Shown here piece by piece: positions 34,419 through 46,326 of a stretch of DNA of 64,000 bases. The stretch spans positions 19,055,414 through 19,119,413 of the forward strand of contig NC_063052.1 in NCBI RefSeq assembly GCF_018812025.1. Direction: 5' to 3'. The position numbers and the translations under genes are program-made. The stretch comes from Megalobrama amblycephala. Its lineage: Eukaryota > Chordata > Actinopteri > Cypriniformes > Xenocyprididae. The stretch's first letter is position 1. Each line of letters starts with the position of its first letter. Under the pieces are notes generated by a model. That model was not told where the DNA came from, did no database searches, and worked only from the letters and a program-made list of their open reading frames with translations.

Positions 34419-35478
34419 AAACAAAATAGTATATTCCAACAAGGGCAATGTAACTGCATGTATTGTATTAACAAACAATACCAGAAAATGAGGAACTGAA
34501 ACAGAGGGCATTATATACACATGAACTAATTAACTAATGAAGGACAGGTGTGAGAAATCAATCAAACAAATGAATAACAATAACAACCAAGGACAAGCAG
34601 GAACATTGTAACAAGGGAAAGAGGAAATAGAAAGAAACTAAAGTCCTTGAAAATGAAACACTGACATAACATGACAAATCCTATAAGCCTATAAGACTGC
34701 CCTGATTCTCAAACTTCACAAAAAGATTTTCAACAAAGGGATTTTGATCATTTGAACTGGGAAAAAATAAAAAAATAAAAATAATAATAATAATCACACA
34801 GCTGTCTGCATCTTTAAACCTTGCAGGTTTAGCCTCAGAGATTGGTAGGGTCAAGGCTTCTTCTAACTAAAACAAAAAACAAAAAACAAAAAATCTGAAA
34901 AATTCTGACATGATTTATGATTGATTAAGAAATATGCTTGGGCCATATGCCTAGTTTATTACTGAGGGTTCAGTTTTATTTACAGCTTTTCAAAGTGGTT
35001 ATTGAAAATAACTGAAATGTACATAAAAACATATAAGCAGTGTGAATGTTTTTGATTAAAAAAATAATAATAATAAATAAATAAAAAACAGTGCTATGGG
35101 GGTCCAATATGGGGTTGCAGGAACTTAAATGTCCTTATAAAACTTTTTGGTTGACTTTACTTAATGTGCAACAATTTGTTTAACTTGTGTAAATCTAGTA
35201 ATTTGTATTATTTGCGCTATGGCTTACAGTATAGGTACTCAGAAACACCCTAGTTAAGATAAGTTGATTTGTATGAGTAAAATTTTGGCTGAATTCTACA
35301 TTTATTTCTGCTTTCATTAACTTATTTTCCAAGTTACAAAATTTTTTCACTTCCCTGTCAGTCTCCTACGCTGCTGATGTAGTGAACGCAATGCAGCACT
35401 TCCGTGTTTACGTCCGAACACCGGCTTAGTATTGGCTGACGCTGTACATGTGAGCACCAAGACACATGCATTATTATT
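34419..35478. other. Non-coding AT-rich interval
   Basis: Nothing recognised apart from short AAT, AAATA and AAACA simple repeats. Confidence 0.6.
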
Positions 35479-35577
35479 TTTGTTTTGTGTTCTGAAGATG
35501 AACAAAGGTCTTACAGGTTTGGAACGACATGAGGAAATGAAATTTCATTTTTGGGTGAACTATCCCTTTAGGAAATT
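35479..35577. repeat. Truncated copy of the 15.4-kb MITE, reverse orientation
   Basis: TTCTGAAGATGAACAAAGGT, GGAACGACATGAGG and TTTTTGGGTGAACTATCCCT mirror 15398-15500. Confidence 0.75.
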
Positions 35578-35689
35578 CATAGCTCCTCTGGAAACTTCCT
35601 CACTCTTTGTTCCTCGCCTCCCCAAGGTATGATTAGAGAATTGAGATGTCCTTCAAGATAGCTTTCTTTGGTTTTCGGGTCACAGACTG

Positions 35690-35905
35690 GAGGACAGAGG
35701 AGTGAGGAAACAAGGAAGCATCAATTCAAGTATTGAGAATCACCCCTGGACTAAGGATGGGGCCTTCACCAAAGAACTTTGTGATTGCACTGTAGTCTGG
35801 AAATATATTTTCTGTTATTTCTTCCATGAAATATAATATATTCAAATGTTGAGTCTACTGAGTTTTCTGGTAGAAATGCAATGTAAGCTGCTTTGGATGA
35901 ATGCA
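35690..35905. repeat. Dispersed repeat with SINE-like tail
   Basis: Shares CTGGACTAAGGA and GAACTTTGTGATTG with 24270-24320 and ends in GTAAGCTGCTTTGGATGAAT then ATAAATGTAAAT, a tail type found in fish SINEs and their LINE partners. No tRNA-like head was found. Confidence 0.45.
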
Positions 35906-37088
35906 TAAATGTAAATCGCTGTTTTTACTCCATGTCGCAATTTTTTGTTCTGTATTTGTCCTTTTAATCCACTTATAGACCTGTTGTATTGTGTCACACG
36001 GCTATATTAATTAGAGGTTTATTCAACCATGATTTTCAACAGAAACCAATTATAGGGTTTGCGCAGAGAGTGAACGCACAATTTAGTTATATATAATTAC
36101 AATGTGTGTGTTTTTTTTTGTTTTTGTTTTGTTTTTTACATATACTCAAAAAAATATTTGAAAAATATGAATAATTGGAAGCTTCTCTGCAGTACATACA
36201 CAGTCCAGAGTTTAAAAACCACTAACGCTAGTAATGCATTCCACCAAAACATTTCACACAGAATGATTTAACCATGTTATCTAAGTGCAGGAGGACAAGC
36301 ATTGTTAGCAGAGACAGCAGCAGTCATTCCTTAATTTGTTCCTCATGCTGTGGCTCATTAATTTACAGGTCAGGATTACTTCTGCTTTCTCTGATTCAAT
36401 AATAATATCATTTGTAGTTTAGCACAACAGGTTTAATTGCGAAGCATACATTTATCTTAAGTGATTCAAAGAAGATGAAACTCCTTCTGGTTTTCAGATT
36501 GTTGAGTGACCTTTCAATGGATTAAACTGTTCAAAGCCAAATAATTCAAATCATTCTCTTTATATCTACAGCAGTCTTCATATCTATCATTTTGTTTCTC
36601 AGGTGAGTTGATCATTTTTTTAAGGATGTTGAGGTAAGAATTGTTTAAAAGTATTGTTTAAAAGTAGATATAACACCAGAACTTTCCATGTTTCCACATA
36701 CACACATTCCATTCTTTTTGATATTTGAATAAAGATAAGGGTACTGTTGAATAATAAGGATGACCTTTCATTTGGCATGGCATTTAATTCAGGCAGTTGT
36801 TTAGTGATCTGGTTGTAAAACTTGAAGGTCAATTGTGAAGCAGTTTGTGACCTTACAAGAAACTAGAAGTTGCCCTTGTCTGAGTCATGCAACCTCAGTG
36901 GTCAAAACAAACCTCTCTGAAGCTCAACCTGAGAACTGAATTGTCAATGAAAGTCAGAGTCAGTTGGTAGATACAGCCTGTGATACATTTAATATTTTTA
37001 AACCATTTTTTTTTTCTCCCAAATTCTGAACACACACAAAAAAAGATAATTTATCAATTTCTTTTATAATACTGATGTTTGTGCTGTT
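35906..37088. other. Non-coding interval
   Basis: No coding sequence or element end was recognised. Confidence 0.6.
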
Positions 37089-38038
37089 GTTCCCTTTCGA
37101 AAGGGAACTCACTAACTGTGTCAAGCGCTAGGGGCAGGGTTGGGCAAAAATACATCAAAATGTATTTTAAAATAAAATACCAAATACCTTAATTTTAAGT
37201 GTATCAAAATAAACTATAAAATACAGCAACCACACCATGTGTCAAAATAAACTACTGTATTGTTGTATTTTAAAAAATACTACAAAATACTTTTACAAGG
37301 GAGCATGACATTTATTTGCAAACCTTCCATCAAATGGCCTATTTGATCTATCCCTTCACCATCACACTGACTCAATTGATTAAGTAAACAATGTTTGATA
37401 CCACCAGCTTTTCTCTTCCAGAGTCATGCAATAAATCTGACATATGTTAAAGGCACAATATGTAGGATTTTTGGATTAAAATGTCCAAAAACCTCTAGAA
37501 CAATTTTATATGTTTTATATATAACAACTTTTATATATGTTGACTTGTGTACTTACATTATCCCAAAATTTTCCAAAATTGTTTAAATCCAGAGAAATAA
37601 GCAATTTTAACCAGGACACAGACCATGTCCGTGCGTTGCCTATCAATGACATCATTACCCTCAATTTCCGGTTTTATTTTGTAGAAACCATGGAAACATC
37701 AAAGACACTTTAGTATATTATGTGTTTTATTAGACAGATGAGCAACTGTTTGGATACATTCATTAACAGAAAACTACTCATGTTATATGGCTCAACACAT
37801 TAAGTCTTTTTCTTTGAATCTTGTTTTCTTGATTTACCATGATCATGTTTTACCATGACTAATATCAATCTAACTTACTGCAGTGTGCAACAGCCGCACA
37901 GCGAACGCACAGGGTAGCACTATAACAATTTTCAACACACAAATGTATCTAATTAAAAAAGTATCAGCTTGACTGAAAGAAGTGGAAGCAGCGACTGTGC
38001 CATAATAAAAGTTCAAAGCTGCTGTTGAGATGTGTATC

Positions 38039-38499
38039 TGTCACAGACATGTCAGGTTCCACCTCACTCCCTTACCCACGCACTCAATCACCAGCCTACT
38101 AATCACCGCCACCTGCACATCATCACCGCAGTCATCAGCACCAGGATAAATACCACACACTCACACACACTCATTGTCCGGTCTAGTTTGTGATACAACC
38201 TGTTGTACGCTTACCTTCAAGGACTCCAAAGTGATACTTACCTGTCTCCATTGTCTCCTTCGTCTCCATCGTCTCCTGATCTCCTCGTGTGCTTACCTGC
38301 CTGTGTGTGAGTGTGTTCGTCTGCCAGCTCCAGCGTCTCCTTCCAGTATCATCTGCATCATAAAGAAAAGGACAGTATTACCTCTCATTCACCTTCACGA
38401 TCATCGTATTCACCAGTCTACTCACCTGTTTCTCTGCTGATCCTTTCAATAAACTGCATCATTGCTTTCATCTCTGCCTCCGGTGTCTCTGTCATAACA
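38039..38499 (+). repeat. 5' LTR of chromovirus
   Basis: 461 bp, TG...CA. It contains GGATAAATACC, a TATA-like box near 38143-38153. AATAAA occurs near 38449. Confidence 0.95.
38176..38184 (+). promoter_or_regulatory. Probable mRNA 5' end that pairs with the primer site
   Basis: GTCCGGTCT lies about 30 bp downstream of the TATA-like box, where transcription should start. It is perfectly complementary to AGACCGGAC at 38502-38510, right after the 5' LTR. In Tf1 and sushi elements the mRNA 5' end folds back to this place and primes reverse transcription, so I infer the same here. Confidence 0.65.
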
Positions 38500-38501
38500 G
38501 A

Positions 38502-38510
38502 AGACCGGAC
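38502..38510 (+). other. Self-primer binding site
   Basis: AGACCGGAC, two bases after the 5' LTR, is the 9-nt complement of the proposed RNA 5' end at 38176-38184. No tRNA-like TGG start is present at this position, which supports self-priming. Confidence 0.65.
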
Positions 38511-38530
38511 CATAACAGCTATCGATCAGC

Positions 38531-41500
38531 ATGAGCCATCACGACCCGTTCCAGGAGCTCGTGGACGCATTGCGACGAGCACTCACTCCACAACCACCGT
38601 CACCGTCACCTGTATCCACCGCCGCGGCTGCTTCCGCATCCACCATCACCGCTGCTTCTCCTATGTTCACCGCCAGTCCCATGGCCAAACCGGCGCCCTT
38701 CTCAGGATCGGCGGAGGACTGCAGCGGATTCCTCCTTCAGTGTGAGTTGGTCCTGGAGATGCAGCCGCACTTCTATCCCACCGACACGGCGAAAATAGCG
38801 TTCGTGATTTCTCAACTGCAAGGTAAGGCCCTCCAATGGGCGGATTCTCTCTGGGCTCAGAAAGGACCAGTTATCAAATCCTATGCTGCTTTCGTTTCTC
38901 ACTTCAGAGAAGTTTTCGGAAAACCCGACTGATTCAACCACTGGTGAGAAATTGTATAATTTAAAACAAGGAAACAATACGGTTAACGATTATGCCTTGC
39001 AGTTCCGAACGCTCGCCGCAACCAGCGGATGGAACGAACAAGCCCTCATCACCACCTTCCGACAAGGTCTGGAACCCAACGTGCGGCTGCATCTCGCTGC
39101 ATACGAGGACTCCATAGGACTCGAACGTTTCATCCAGCTCGCCATCCGAGTGGGTTCTCGTATGCAGTCGTGTCTCCTTGAGCACCAGAGCCAGCCACTA
39201 GCCAGCACTCTCCTCCGTCGGTCCGAACCCGTCAGCTCTCCAGAACCAGCCACCGAACCCATGCAATTGGATAACTCCCGTTTGTCACCCACAGAAAGAC
39301 AAAGAAGGCTGACCCTGAATCTGTGCTTATATTGTGGATTGCCTGGGCATGTCATCTCTGCATGCCCAACCCGTCCTCCTCGACCCGTGGTGAGTGCTAT
39401 CATTCCCTCTATCCAGAACATGAAACCACTCACTACAATTGTAAACCTTACTGCTGCTGATGTTTCCGTTCCAGTGGTGGCACTCCTCGATTCAGGGTCA
39501 GCAGGAAACTTCATCTCCGGCGCCCTCTGTCGACACCTCGGGCTCAAGACCTCGCCGTCTCCGACTCACTATCAGATCAACTCCATCACGGGCAAACCCC
39601 TGAGCCGTAAGACGGTTCGCCGTGTCGCTGGACCCCTTCAACTACAAGTGGGTATCTTCCATCAAGAACTCATCCATCTGCTGGTTCTGGAGGAGTCCAC
39701 CGCTGACGTGGTTCTAGGGCGCCCGTGGCTAGAGCTCCATAATCCCACCATCTCCTGGCGCACGGGCGAAGTCCTGAAGTGGGGCGACCACTGTTTCTCC
39801 AGCTGTTTTCCAGACCTTCCTGTTCCAAGATCTCCTCCATCCAAGAACCTCTCCATCAATGCTACCTCCATCGAGAGCCCTGTGGAAAAACGCTCCATCG
39901 ACATACCTCCCGATTACGCCCCCTTCAGCGACGTCTTCTGCCCGCAATGCGCCTCCAAGCATCCTCCACACCGGCCATGGGACTGCGCAATTGATCTGTT
40001 ACCGGGTGACCCAGTGCCTAGGGGACGCATCTACCCCCTATCAGTGCCGGAGGAGAAGGCCATGGAGGAATACATCAAAGAGGCCCTTAACCAAGGATAC
40101 ATCCGCCCGTCTACTTCCCCTGCTGCTTCAAGCTTCTTCTTCGTGGCCAAGAAGGACGGAGGCTTGCGGCCCTGCATCGATTACCGGTCACTAAACAAGA
40201 TCACAGTCAAATTCCGGTACCCACTTCCCCTCGTCCCAGCGGCCCTGGAACATCTCTGCGGTGCCACTGTGTTCACCAAGCTGGACCTCCGCAGCGCGTA
40301 CAACCTCATCCGGATACGTGAGGGGGACGAGTGGAAGACCGCCTTCGTCACGCCCACCGGTCACTACGAATACCTCGTGATGGCGTATGGCCTGGTCAAC
40401 GCCCCCTCCGTATTCCAGGATTTCATCCATGAGGTGCTCCGGGAGTTTCTCCACAAGTTCGTGTTGGTCTATATCGATGACATCCTTATTTACTCCCGGA
40501 GCTTGGCCGAACATCGCCACCACATTGCGGAGGTCCTCCAACGCTTACGGCAATACCATCTGTTCCTGAAAGCAGAGAAGTGCTCTTTCCACCAGCCCTC
40601 TGTCCACTTCCTGGGATATGTGATTGATCACAGTGGCATCCAGATGGACGAGGGGAAGGTATCTGCCATCCAGAACTGGCCAGCTCCAAGCACCATAAAA
40701 GAACTCCAACGATTCCTTGGTTTCTCCAATTTCTACCATCGATTCATCAAAAACTACAGTACCATCGTCAGCCCACTCACCAACCTCCTCCGTAAGCAGC
40801 CCAAGTCTCTGTCCTGGTCCCAACCTGCCACAGAAGCTTTTGAAACCCTCAAGAAAGCCTTCACCACCGCTCCCCTCCTCATCCATCCCAACCCGGACCT
40901 ACCATTCGTCGTGGAGGTGGATGCCTCCACCACAGGAGTGGGAGCGGTCCTGTCACAGCAGCAGGGGAATCCAAGTAGGCTCCATCCATGCGCCTTCTTC
41001 TCCCGCAAGCTCAACCCGGCGGAGGTGAACTATGACATCGGGGACCGTGAACTCCTGGCTGTGAAACTCGCCCTTGAGGAATGGAGGCATTGGTTGGAGG
41101 GGGCCAATCATCCTTTTCAAGTACTCACCGACCACAAGAACCTCGAATATCTGAAAGCCGCCAAACGACTCAGCCCTCGCCAAGCCCGCTGGGCAATGTT
41201 CTTCTCAAGATTCCATTTCACCATCTCATACCGACCTGGCTCAAAGAACCTGAAAGCCGATGCTCTCTCTCATCTCCACGCTCCAGAAGAAAAGAATGAA
41301 GAACCCGAAACCATCCTGCCTGAATCTATTTTCGTCAGCCCCATCGAATGGTCAGAAGAGACCTTACCCTCCTCCACTGCCTCCTCACGCACTCCGCCGG
41401 GTAGTCCCCAGGGCTTGCGCTACATCACCAGGACACGACGCACTCCACTTCTGCACTCCGTTCACACTTCAATTGGCACTGGTCACCCGGGGGTCAATGA

Positions 41501-42866
41501 AACCCTCTCGCTGCTCAAACAGCGCTTCTGGTGGCCAAACATGGCCAACGATGTCAGGAGGTACGTGCAGGGCTGCAGGGAGTGCGCCATCTCCAAGAGC
41601 CCACGCCATCTTCCCACCGGCAAGCTCCATCGTCTGCCTGTTCCTGAGAGACCCTGGTCACACCTGGGAGTAGATTTTGTCACTGATCTCCCCGAGTCTG
41701 ATGGTAACACCTGCATTCTGGTCGTCGTAGACCGCTTCTCTAAAGCCTGCCGTCTTATTCCCCTGGAGGGTCTACCAACAGCTATGGCCACAGCAGAGTT
41801 AATGTTCAACCATGTCTTCCGTCACTACGGAATCCCCGAAGACATAGTCTCAGACAGAGGACCACAATTCGTCTCGCGGGTCTGGAAGGCTTTCTTCTCC
41901 CTCCTGGGTGTGACCGTCAGTCTGTCGTCTGGATACCATCCTCAGTCGAACGGGCAGACGGAACGGAAGATCCAGGAGATTGGCCGCTTCCTGCGTACCT
42001 TCTGTCACGGCCACCAGGACTCCTGGAACCAGTACCTGGGCTGGGCCGAGTACGCCCAGAACTCCCTCCGCCAAGCTACAACAGGATTAACACCTTTCCA
42101 ATGCGTGCTCGGCTTCCAGCCCCCACTGTTCCCCTGGGACGGGGAACCCTCCAAAGTTCCTGCTGTCGACTACTGGTTCCGGGAGAGCGAGAGGGTATGG
42201 GACTCAGCTCACCACCAGCTGCAGAGAGCCCTGCGCAGGCGCAAGACGACAGCCGACCTTCGGCGCTCCCACGCTCCAAACTACCAACCGGGGCAGAAGG
42301 TCTGGCTGTCCACCAGAGACATCAAGATGCGCCTGCCCTGCAAGAAGCTGAGTCCCCGCTTCATTGGCCCGTTCACCATCCTTCAACAGATCAACCCTGT
42401 CACTTACCGGTTACAACTCCCAGCACAATACAAGAGAATTCACCCAACATTCCATGTTTCACTATTAAAGCCTCACCACCCTTCTGTTCTTCCTCCCACA
42501 GAACCTGACGTGGCAGCCGTCGAGCCCCCCCTTCCACTCATTCTGGATGATGGAACAGCCTACGTTGTACGTGAGATTCTGGACTCCCGGTGCCGTGGTG
42601 GTCTTTTAGAATATCTGGTGGACTGGGAGGGCTACGGTCCCGAAGAACGCTCATGGGTTCCCAAGAATGATATCCTTGATCCTGCTCTGTTACAGACCTT
42701 CCACACCAACCACCCAGACAGACCTGCCCCACGACCTCGAGGACGACCACCACGACGTCGGGGTCCACGGCCCTCTGGAGCGGGCCGTGGGAGGGGGGGT
42801 ACTGTCACAGACACGTCAGGTTCCACCTCACTCCCTTACCCACGCACTCAATCACCAGCCTACTAA
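38531..42866 (+). pseudogene. Chromovirus gag-pol polyprotein with one frameshift
   Basis: The ATG at 38531 opens gag. The frame ends at a TGA near 38932, where an extra base (GACTGATTC) moves the coding frame into the one used from 38883-42866. After it come a zinc knuckle CX2CX4HX4C (about residues 148-161 of the long frame), protease DSG (203-205) and RT with YIDD (530-533). RNase H (about 675-795) precedes integrase with an HHCC finger (about 861-901) and D931, D991, E1027, giving the D,D35E spacing. A chromodomain (about 1225-1280, [10 protein letters not shown] to SWVPKNDI) and a basic proline/arginine-rich tail end the protein, which runs into the 3' LTR. All enzyme motifs are present. 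The chromodomain would guide integration to modified histones. Confidence 0.95.
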
Positions 42867-43263
42867 TCACCATTACCTGCACATCATCACCGCAGTCATC
42901 AGCACCAGGATAAATACCACACACTCACACACACTCATTGTCCGGTCTCGTTTGTGATACAACCTGTTGTACGCTTACCTTCAAGGACTCCAAAGTGATA
43001 CTTACCTGTCTCCATTGTCTCCTTCGTCTCCATCTTCTCCTGATCTCCTCGTGTGCTTACCTGCCTGTTTGTGAGTATGTTCGTCTGCCAGCTCCAGCGT
43101 CTCCTTCCAGTATCATCTGCATCATAAAGAAAAGGACAGTATTACCTCTCATTCACCTTCACGATCATCGTATTCACCAGTCTACTCACCTGTTTCTCTG
43201 CTGATCCTTTCAATAAACTGCATCATTGCTTTTATCTCTGCCTCCGGTGTCTCTGTCATAACA
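42803..43263 (+). repeat. 3' LTR of chromovirus
   Basis: 461 bp, same length as the 5' LTR with about nine substitutions. The duplication GTATC follows. Confidence 0.95.
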
Positions 43264-44311
43264 GTATCGCACTCGTCTCTCATTAGCAATCGTTCCAGTG
43301 GCCTCGTTCAGCTCTCACAGCACTCGGCCATGCTCTGCTTCATACTACAGTAATGTTAATAATCTCTCATCCATGAACATGATTTCTGCCTGAGTCTCGT
43401 CCCGATTCTTTTCCACCTACTGTAGACAAGAAGACAATACCTCCCATGATTCCGTGAAATCAAGGCGTCATCAAGCTACGCCTTTGTTTTGAATAAGCGA
43501 CCTCTAGGGTGAAAATTTACATACTGTGGCTTTAACAGATGCAATATTAACATATCCCTGTGATCTCCCAGATGAAGGTTAGTTTTAAAGTAACCAACAG
43601 TTTTTTTTTTTAGTTTTAACAATTTAGTTGTAACAATTTAGTTACTTGGTGATTGGTAACGAAGGGCCTACTTTGCATCAGCAACACTGACTCAATGACA
43701 AACAAGTCATTCATGAGAAGACAACTGATGGCACCTGTATTCATAGCAACTTTTTTCTAACTGATTAATCATTTGATTGTTAATCATAAATATAGGTGGC
43801 TGCTGCACGGTATAATTGTTTTCAAGAACATTATGTAAATTGGTAAACTATTTATCCTAGGCTACCAAAACTTAACATGAACTGTTAAAAATAGCAATTT
43901 ATAGCAATTTACGCAAAAAAAAAAAGAATGAAAGCTGGCAGCCTGCACGTTTCTTACCTTGACCACCTTCTTCCATATGGATCAATTTTCTGTTCTGATC
44001 TCAACAAGTCCCTGCAAACTACTGAGTAGGCACCAATCAGAAGCCGCAATTTTATGATGTCATCATGTAACAATGTAGTCTTTTAAAAATACAAAATACA
44101 AAGCCATTTTCATCAACCCTATCAAATACAAATTACAAATTACAAAATACTATTTTGTATTTTAAATACGTATTTGAATTACAAGTATCATAAATACTGC
44201 CCATCCCTGGCTAGGGGAACCACATCCATGGAAACCGGTGTCTGAAACACATATCCAGTCTCGACAATATCATATTGACCGGTGACAGCCCATGACATCA
44301 TAACAATGCGA

Positions 44312-44324
44312 CCCATAAGTATAT
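44312..44324 (+). promoter_or_regulatory. TATA box of second DIRS-like element
   Basis: AGTATATAAGGGG lies about 70 bp upstream of the gag ATG. Its position matches the TATATAA of the first DIRS copy. Confidence 0.5.
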
Positions 44325-44388
44325 AAGGGGCACCTGAATAACATGTCGTCCTCTTTTTGTCTTCAGGGACTGTTATGTTAAATGCACA

Positions 44389-46326
44389 ATGAAATGTACA
44401 GAGAAATCCAGGAGATTTGTTAAGTGTGTGGATCCGTGTCCGCGTTATCTGACACCAGATGACACACACGAGCTGTGCGTTTTCTGTCTGGGTGAAAAGC
44501 ATGCACGGGAGGTTCTTGAGGGAGCTGCCTGTGCAAATTTTGAGCGTTTTCCGTTGAGAATCTTCAGGTCTCGCCTGACTCTCTTCTTGAGGGAAGAGAG
44601 TGCAGCATCTGTGTCTGGTGGCTCTGGTCCTGCTCTCGCTGAGGCAGAGCGGAGACTCAGGTCATGGGGTTCTCATATGGAGCTTGACGAGCAATTTGAG
44701 AGGGGCGTGGACCTCTTGGGTTGTTTGGCGGCTCACAACAAAGAGCTGCTGGAAGAGGATGTGCTTTCATCTGCATCCTCAGGTCCATCAGCTGGTGCTC
44801 TTCCTGCAGAGCAGGAGATGGCTGAGGAGGATAGAGAAGATGAGATAGCTGAATCCTCTCAGTCAACCTGCCCCATGTATGAAGAGCTTTTGGAGGTTAT
44901 GGAACGTGCCGCCGGCAGGTTACGGTTTCCATGGCAGCACGTTAGGCGAGAGACTGAGCGCGGCATAGAGCCCTGCATTTCTGCCCGAGCCCGACGGGCC
45001 CCGACTTATTTACGGCCCACGGGCCAAGCTTCGGGCCAATTTTCACGTCATAGCTCAGAGGCGGGCCGGGCCTCGGGCCTGTTTTAGGCTTCTCCTCCTT
45101 TTAATACTTTGGACATCCATTAATTAAAATAAACCACGAGAAGCTGATGATGGTAAAACAAACACATGCATAGATATAGTGCTGTGCTGGCGGAAACATG
45201 ATGAGACCATGGCTGCGTCTCATTTCTGAGGCTGCGTGCGCGCGTCCTCATGTTTAGGGTAGCAGAGAGTGCACCTTCAGCGCAGCAGCTGGAAGAGTGA
45301 GAAGTGGATTAAAATTAGGGATGTTCATTTCGGTGTGACCAATTAAAAATACCAAAATGTTATTTTCAAGGCTTTAGTTTTATACATGTGCAAATACGGC
45401 ATATAAAACAACAGAATACGAGTATTCACACATCACGCACCCGCAGCGCTTGAATGGAGAAATCGCACCGGCGCCTTGCACACATACACAACGTAGCCTA
45501 TCAGTTCTCACATTTTTAACTTGACATCACAGCCTGTTTATTATCAAAATAAAATACAGTCAATCAAAGTTACACTGCTCAATGTCTGTACAATCTGTGG
45601 CGTTCAGCGCTATCGACTCACTTAAAAAGCACACGTGAAGGATGTATTGTTGGAGCGCGAGCGAAGTACAAAGCCTATAATTTACATAATAAATAATAGT
45701 TTAGCATTCAAATACTTCACGAATATGGAAACATTTGGATTTGTGCAGCAGCAGAGCAGCCCGCCTCAGCTTGAAAAAAGTAGCTTTTTACTGTGGTAGT
45801 GCTAATAAATGTTTAAACTAACATTGTGATATGTTTATATTAGTGTTTTATATCTATGGCTTTTATTGAACAAGTGTTGATTTGAGAGTCTAAATCAATC
45901 AAACGTGCTCAACTCACTGTCGGCCGCTTCGGTCATCACTTTAAGAAACAAACTTCAATTTAATAAACAAAGAAGTGCTCCAAACATTTTTCTAAATTAA
46001 CTTAATAAAGAAATGAAAAGGATTACAACTACTTTGCAATTAAAAACAAAACTGAACATTTTAATGGCTGCAACAAAGGCTGCGTTATGGAGAGGATCTC
46101 GGGCCGAAAATTCTGACAAGCTGACGGACACGGGCCGGGCTAGGGCCTGAGCGTCTCGGGCCAGGGCCGGGCTAGGGCCAAGATTTGTGGCCCGTGCGCG
46201 GCAGGCTTGATGATCGTTTTCTCTCTGGCCATAAAACCCAGACTCTGGTGAGCCTTCCATTCCTTCCCGATCTGCATACTGAAGTTGAAAGCCCGTATTC
46301 GAGGCGAATCCATCAAAATCATTGTG
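44389..46326 (+). pseudogene. DIRS-like gag fragment interrupted by a hAT
   Basis: The ATG at 44389 opens a frame with cysteine-rich motifs (KCVDPCPRYL and LCVFCLGEKHA) typical of this DIRS gag type, then a long acidic region (residues about 85-185). At 44965 the ORF is cut by a 1,230-bp hAT. If the insert and one duplication are ignored, the frame continues at 46204 with LDDRFLSGHK and LPFLPDLHTE. The remainder ends at 46326 where the TTAA element begins. The C-terminal half is missing. The ORF 44389-45087 includes about 40 false residues read from the hAT end. Confidence 0.85.
44966..46195. mobile_element. hAT-type non-autonomous element with GC-rich ends
   Basis: 1,230 bp flanked by identical 8-bp duplications GCGCGGCA at 44958-44965 and 46196-46203. 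The ends TAGAGCCCTGC...AGCCCG and CGGGCTAGGGCC...GGCCCGT are imperfectly inverted and rich in GGGCC and CCCGA. It has no transposase and AT-rich interior. The 8-bp duplication supports hAT. Confidence 0.82.

Larger units (their letters stand above)
38039..43263 (+). mobile_element. Sushi-type chromovirus (Ty3/gypsy), nearly intact
   Basis: 5,225 bp with 461-bp LTRs (TGTCACAGAC...GTCATAACA) and 5-bp duplications GTATC at 38034-38038 and 43264-43268. The pol order with a C-terminal chromodomain marks the chromovirus branch, and the protein resembles fish sushi-ichi elements. By eye the LTRs differ at nine positions. The only clear coding lesion is one extra base in gag. A self-priming signal replaces a tRNA primer site. 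The purine tract GGGAGGGGGGG lies just before the 3' LTR. Confidence 0.95.
37447..43535. mobile_element. TTAA-bounded MITE split by the chromovirus
   Basis: The left end TTAAAGGCACAATATGTAGG mirrors the right end TTTACATACTGTGGCTTTAA. The two parts (37447-38038 and 43264-43535) make about 0.86 kb with no coding capacity. Superfamily is uncertain; TTAA edges allow piggyBac. It sits inside the hAT element. Confidence 0.75.
37135..44209. mobile_element. hAT-type non-autonomous element hosting a MITE and a chromovirus
   Basis: The termini are CAGGGTTGGGCAAAAATAC at the left and CTGCCCATCCCTG at the right, inverted CAGGG..TGGGCA ends. Identical 8-bp duplications GCTAGGGG flank them at 37127-37134 and 44210-44217. 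Eight-base duplications and CAGGG ends are hAT traits. The AAAATACAAAATAC-rich subterminal blocks mirror one another. Without its insertions the element is about 1 kb and has no transposase. Confidence 0.88.
37089..46326 (+). mobile_element. Second DIRS-like element, 5' part only, with nested insertions
   Basis: The start is GTTCCCTTTCGAAAGGGAAC, a perfect 20-bp palindrome, at 37089-37108. The terminal region is cut at 37134 by a hAT element and resumes at 44218. A TATA box follows at 44314-44322, and a gag-like ORF at 44389. Gag is cut by a second hAT and then ends at a TTAA element at 46327. No RT or recombinase of this element is in the window. The family differs from the copy at 83-6602: the gag proteins share only the CxxC-rich style. 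Confidence 0.78.

Noticed and set aside
35690..35905. Complete SINE
   Set aside because: A tail resembles SINE/LINE ends, but no tRNA-like head with box A and B was seen.
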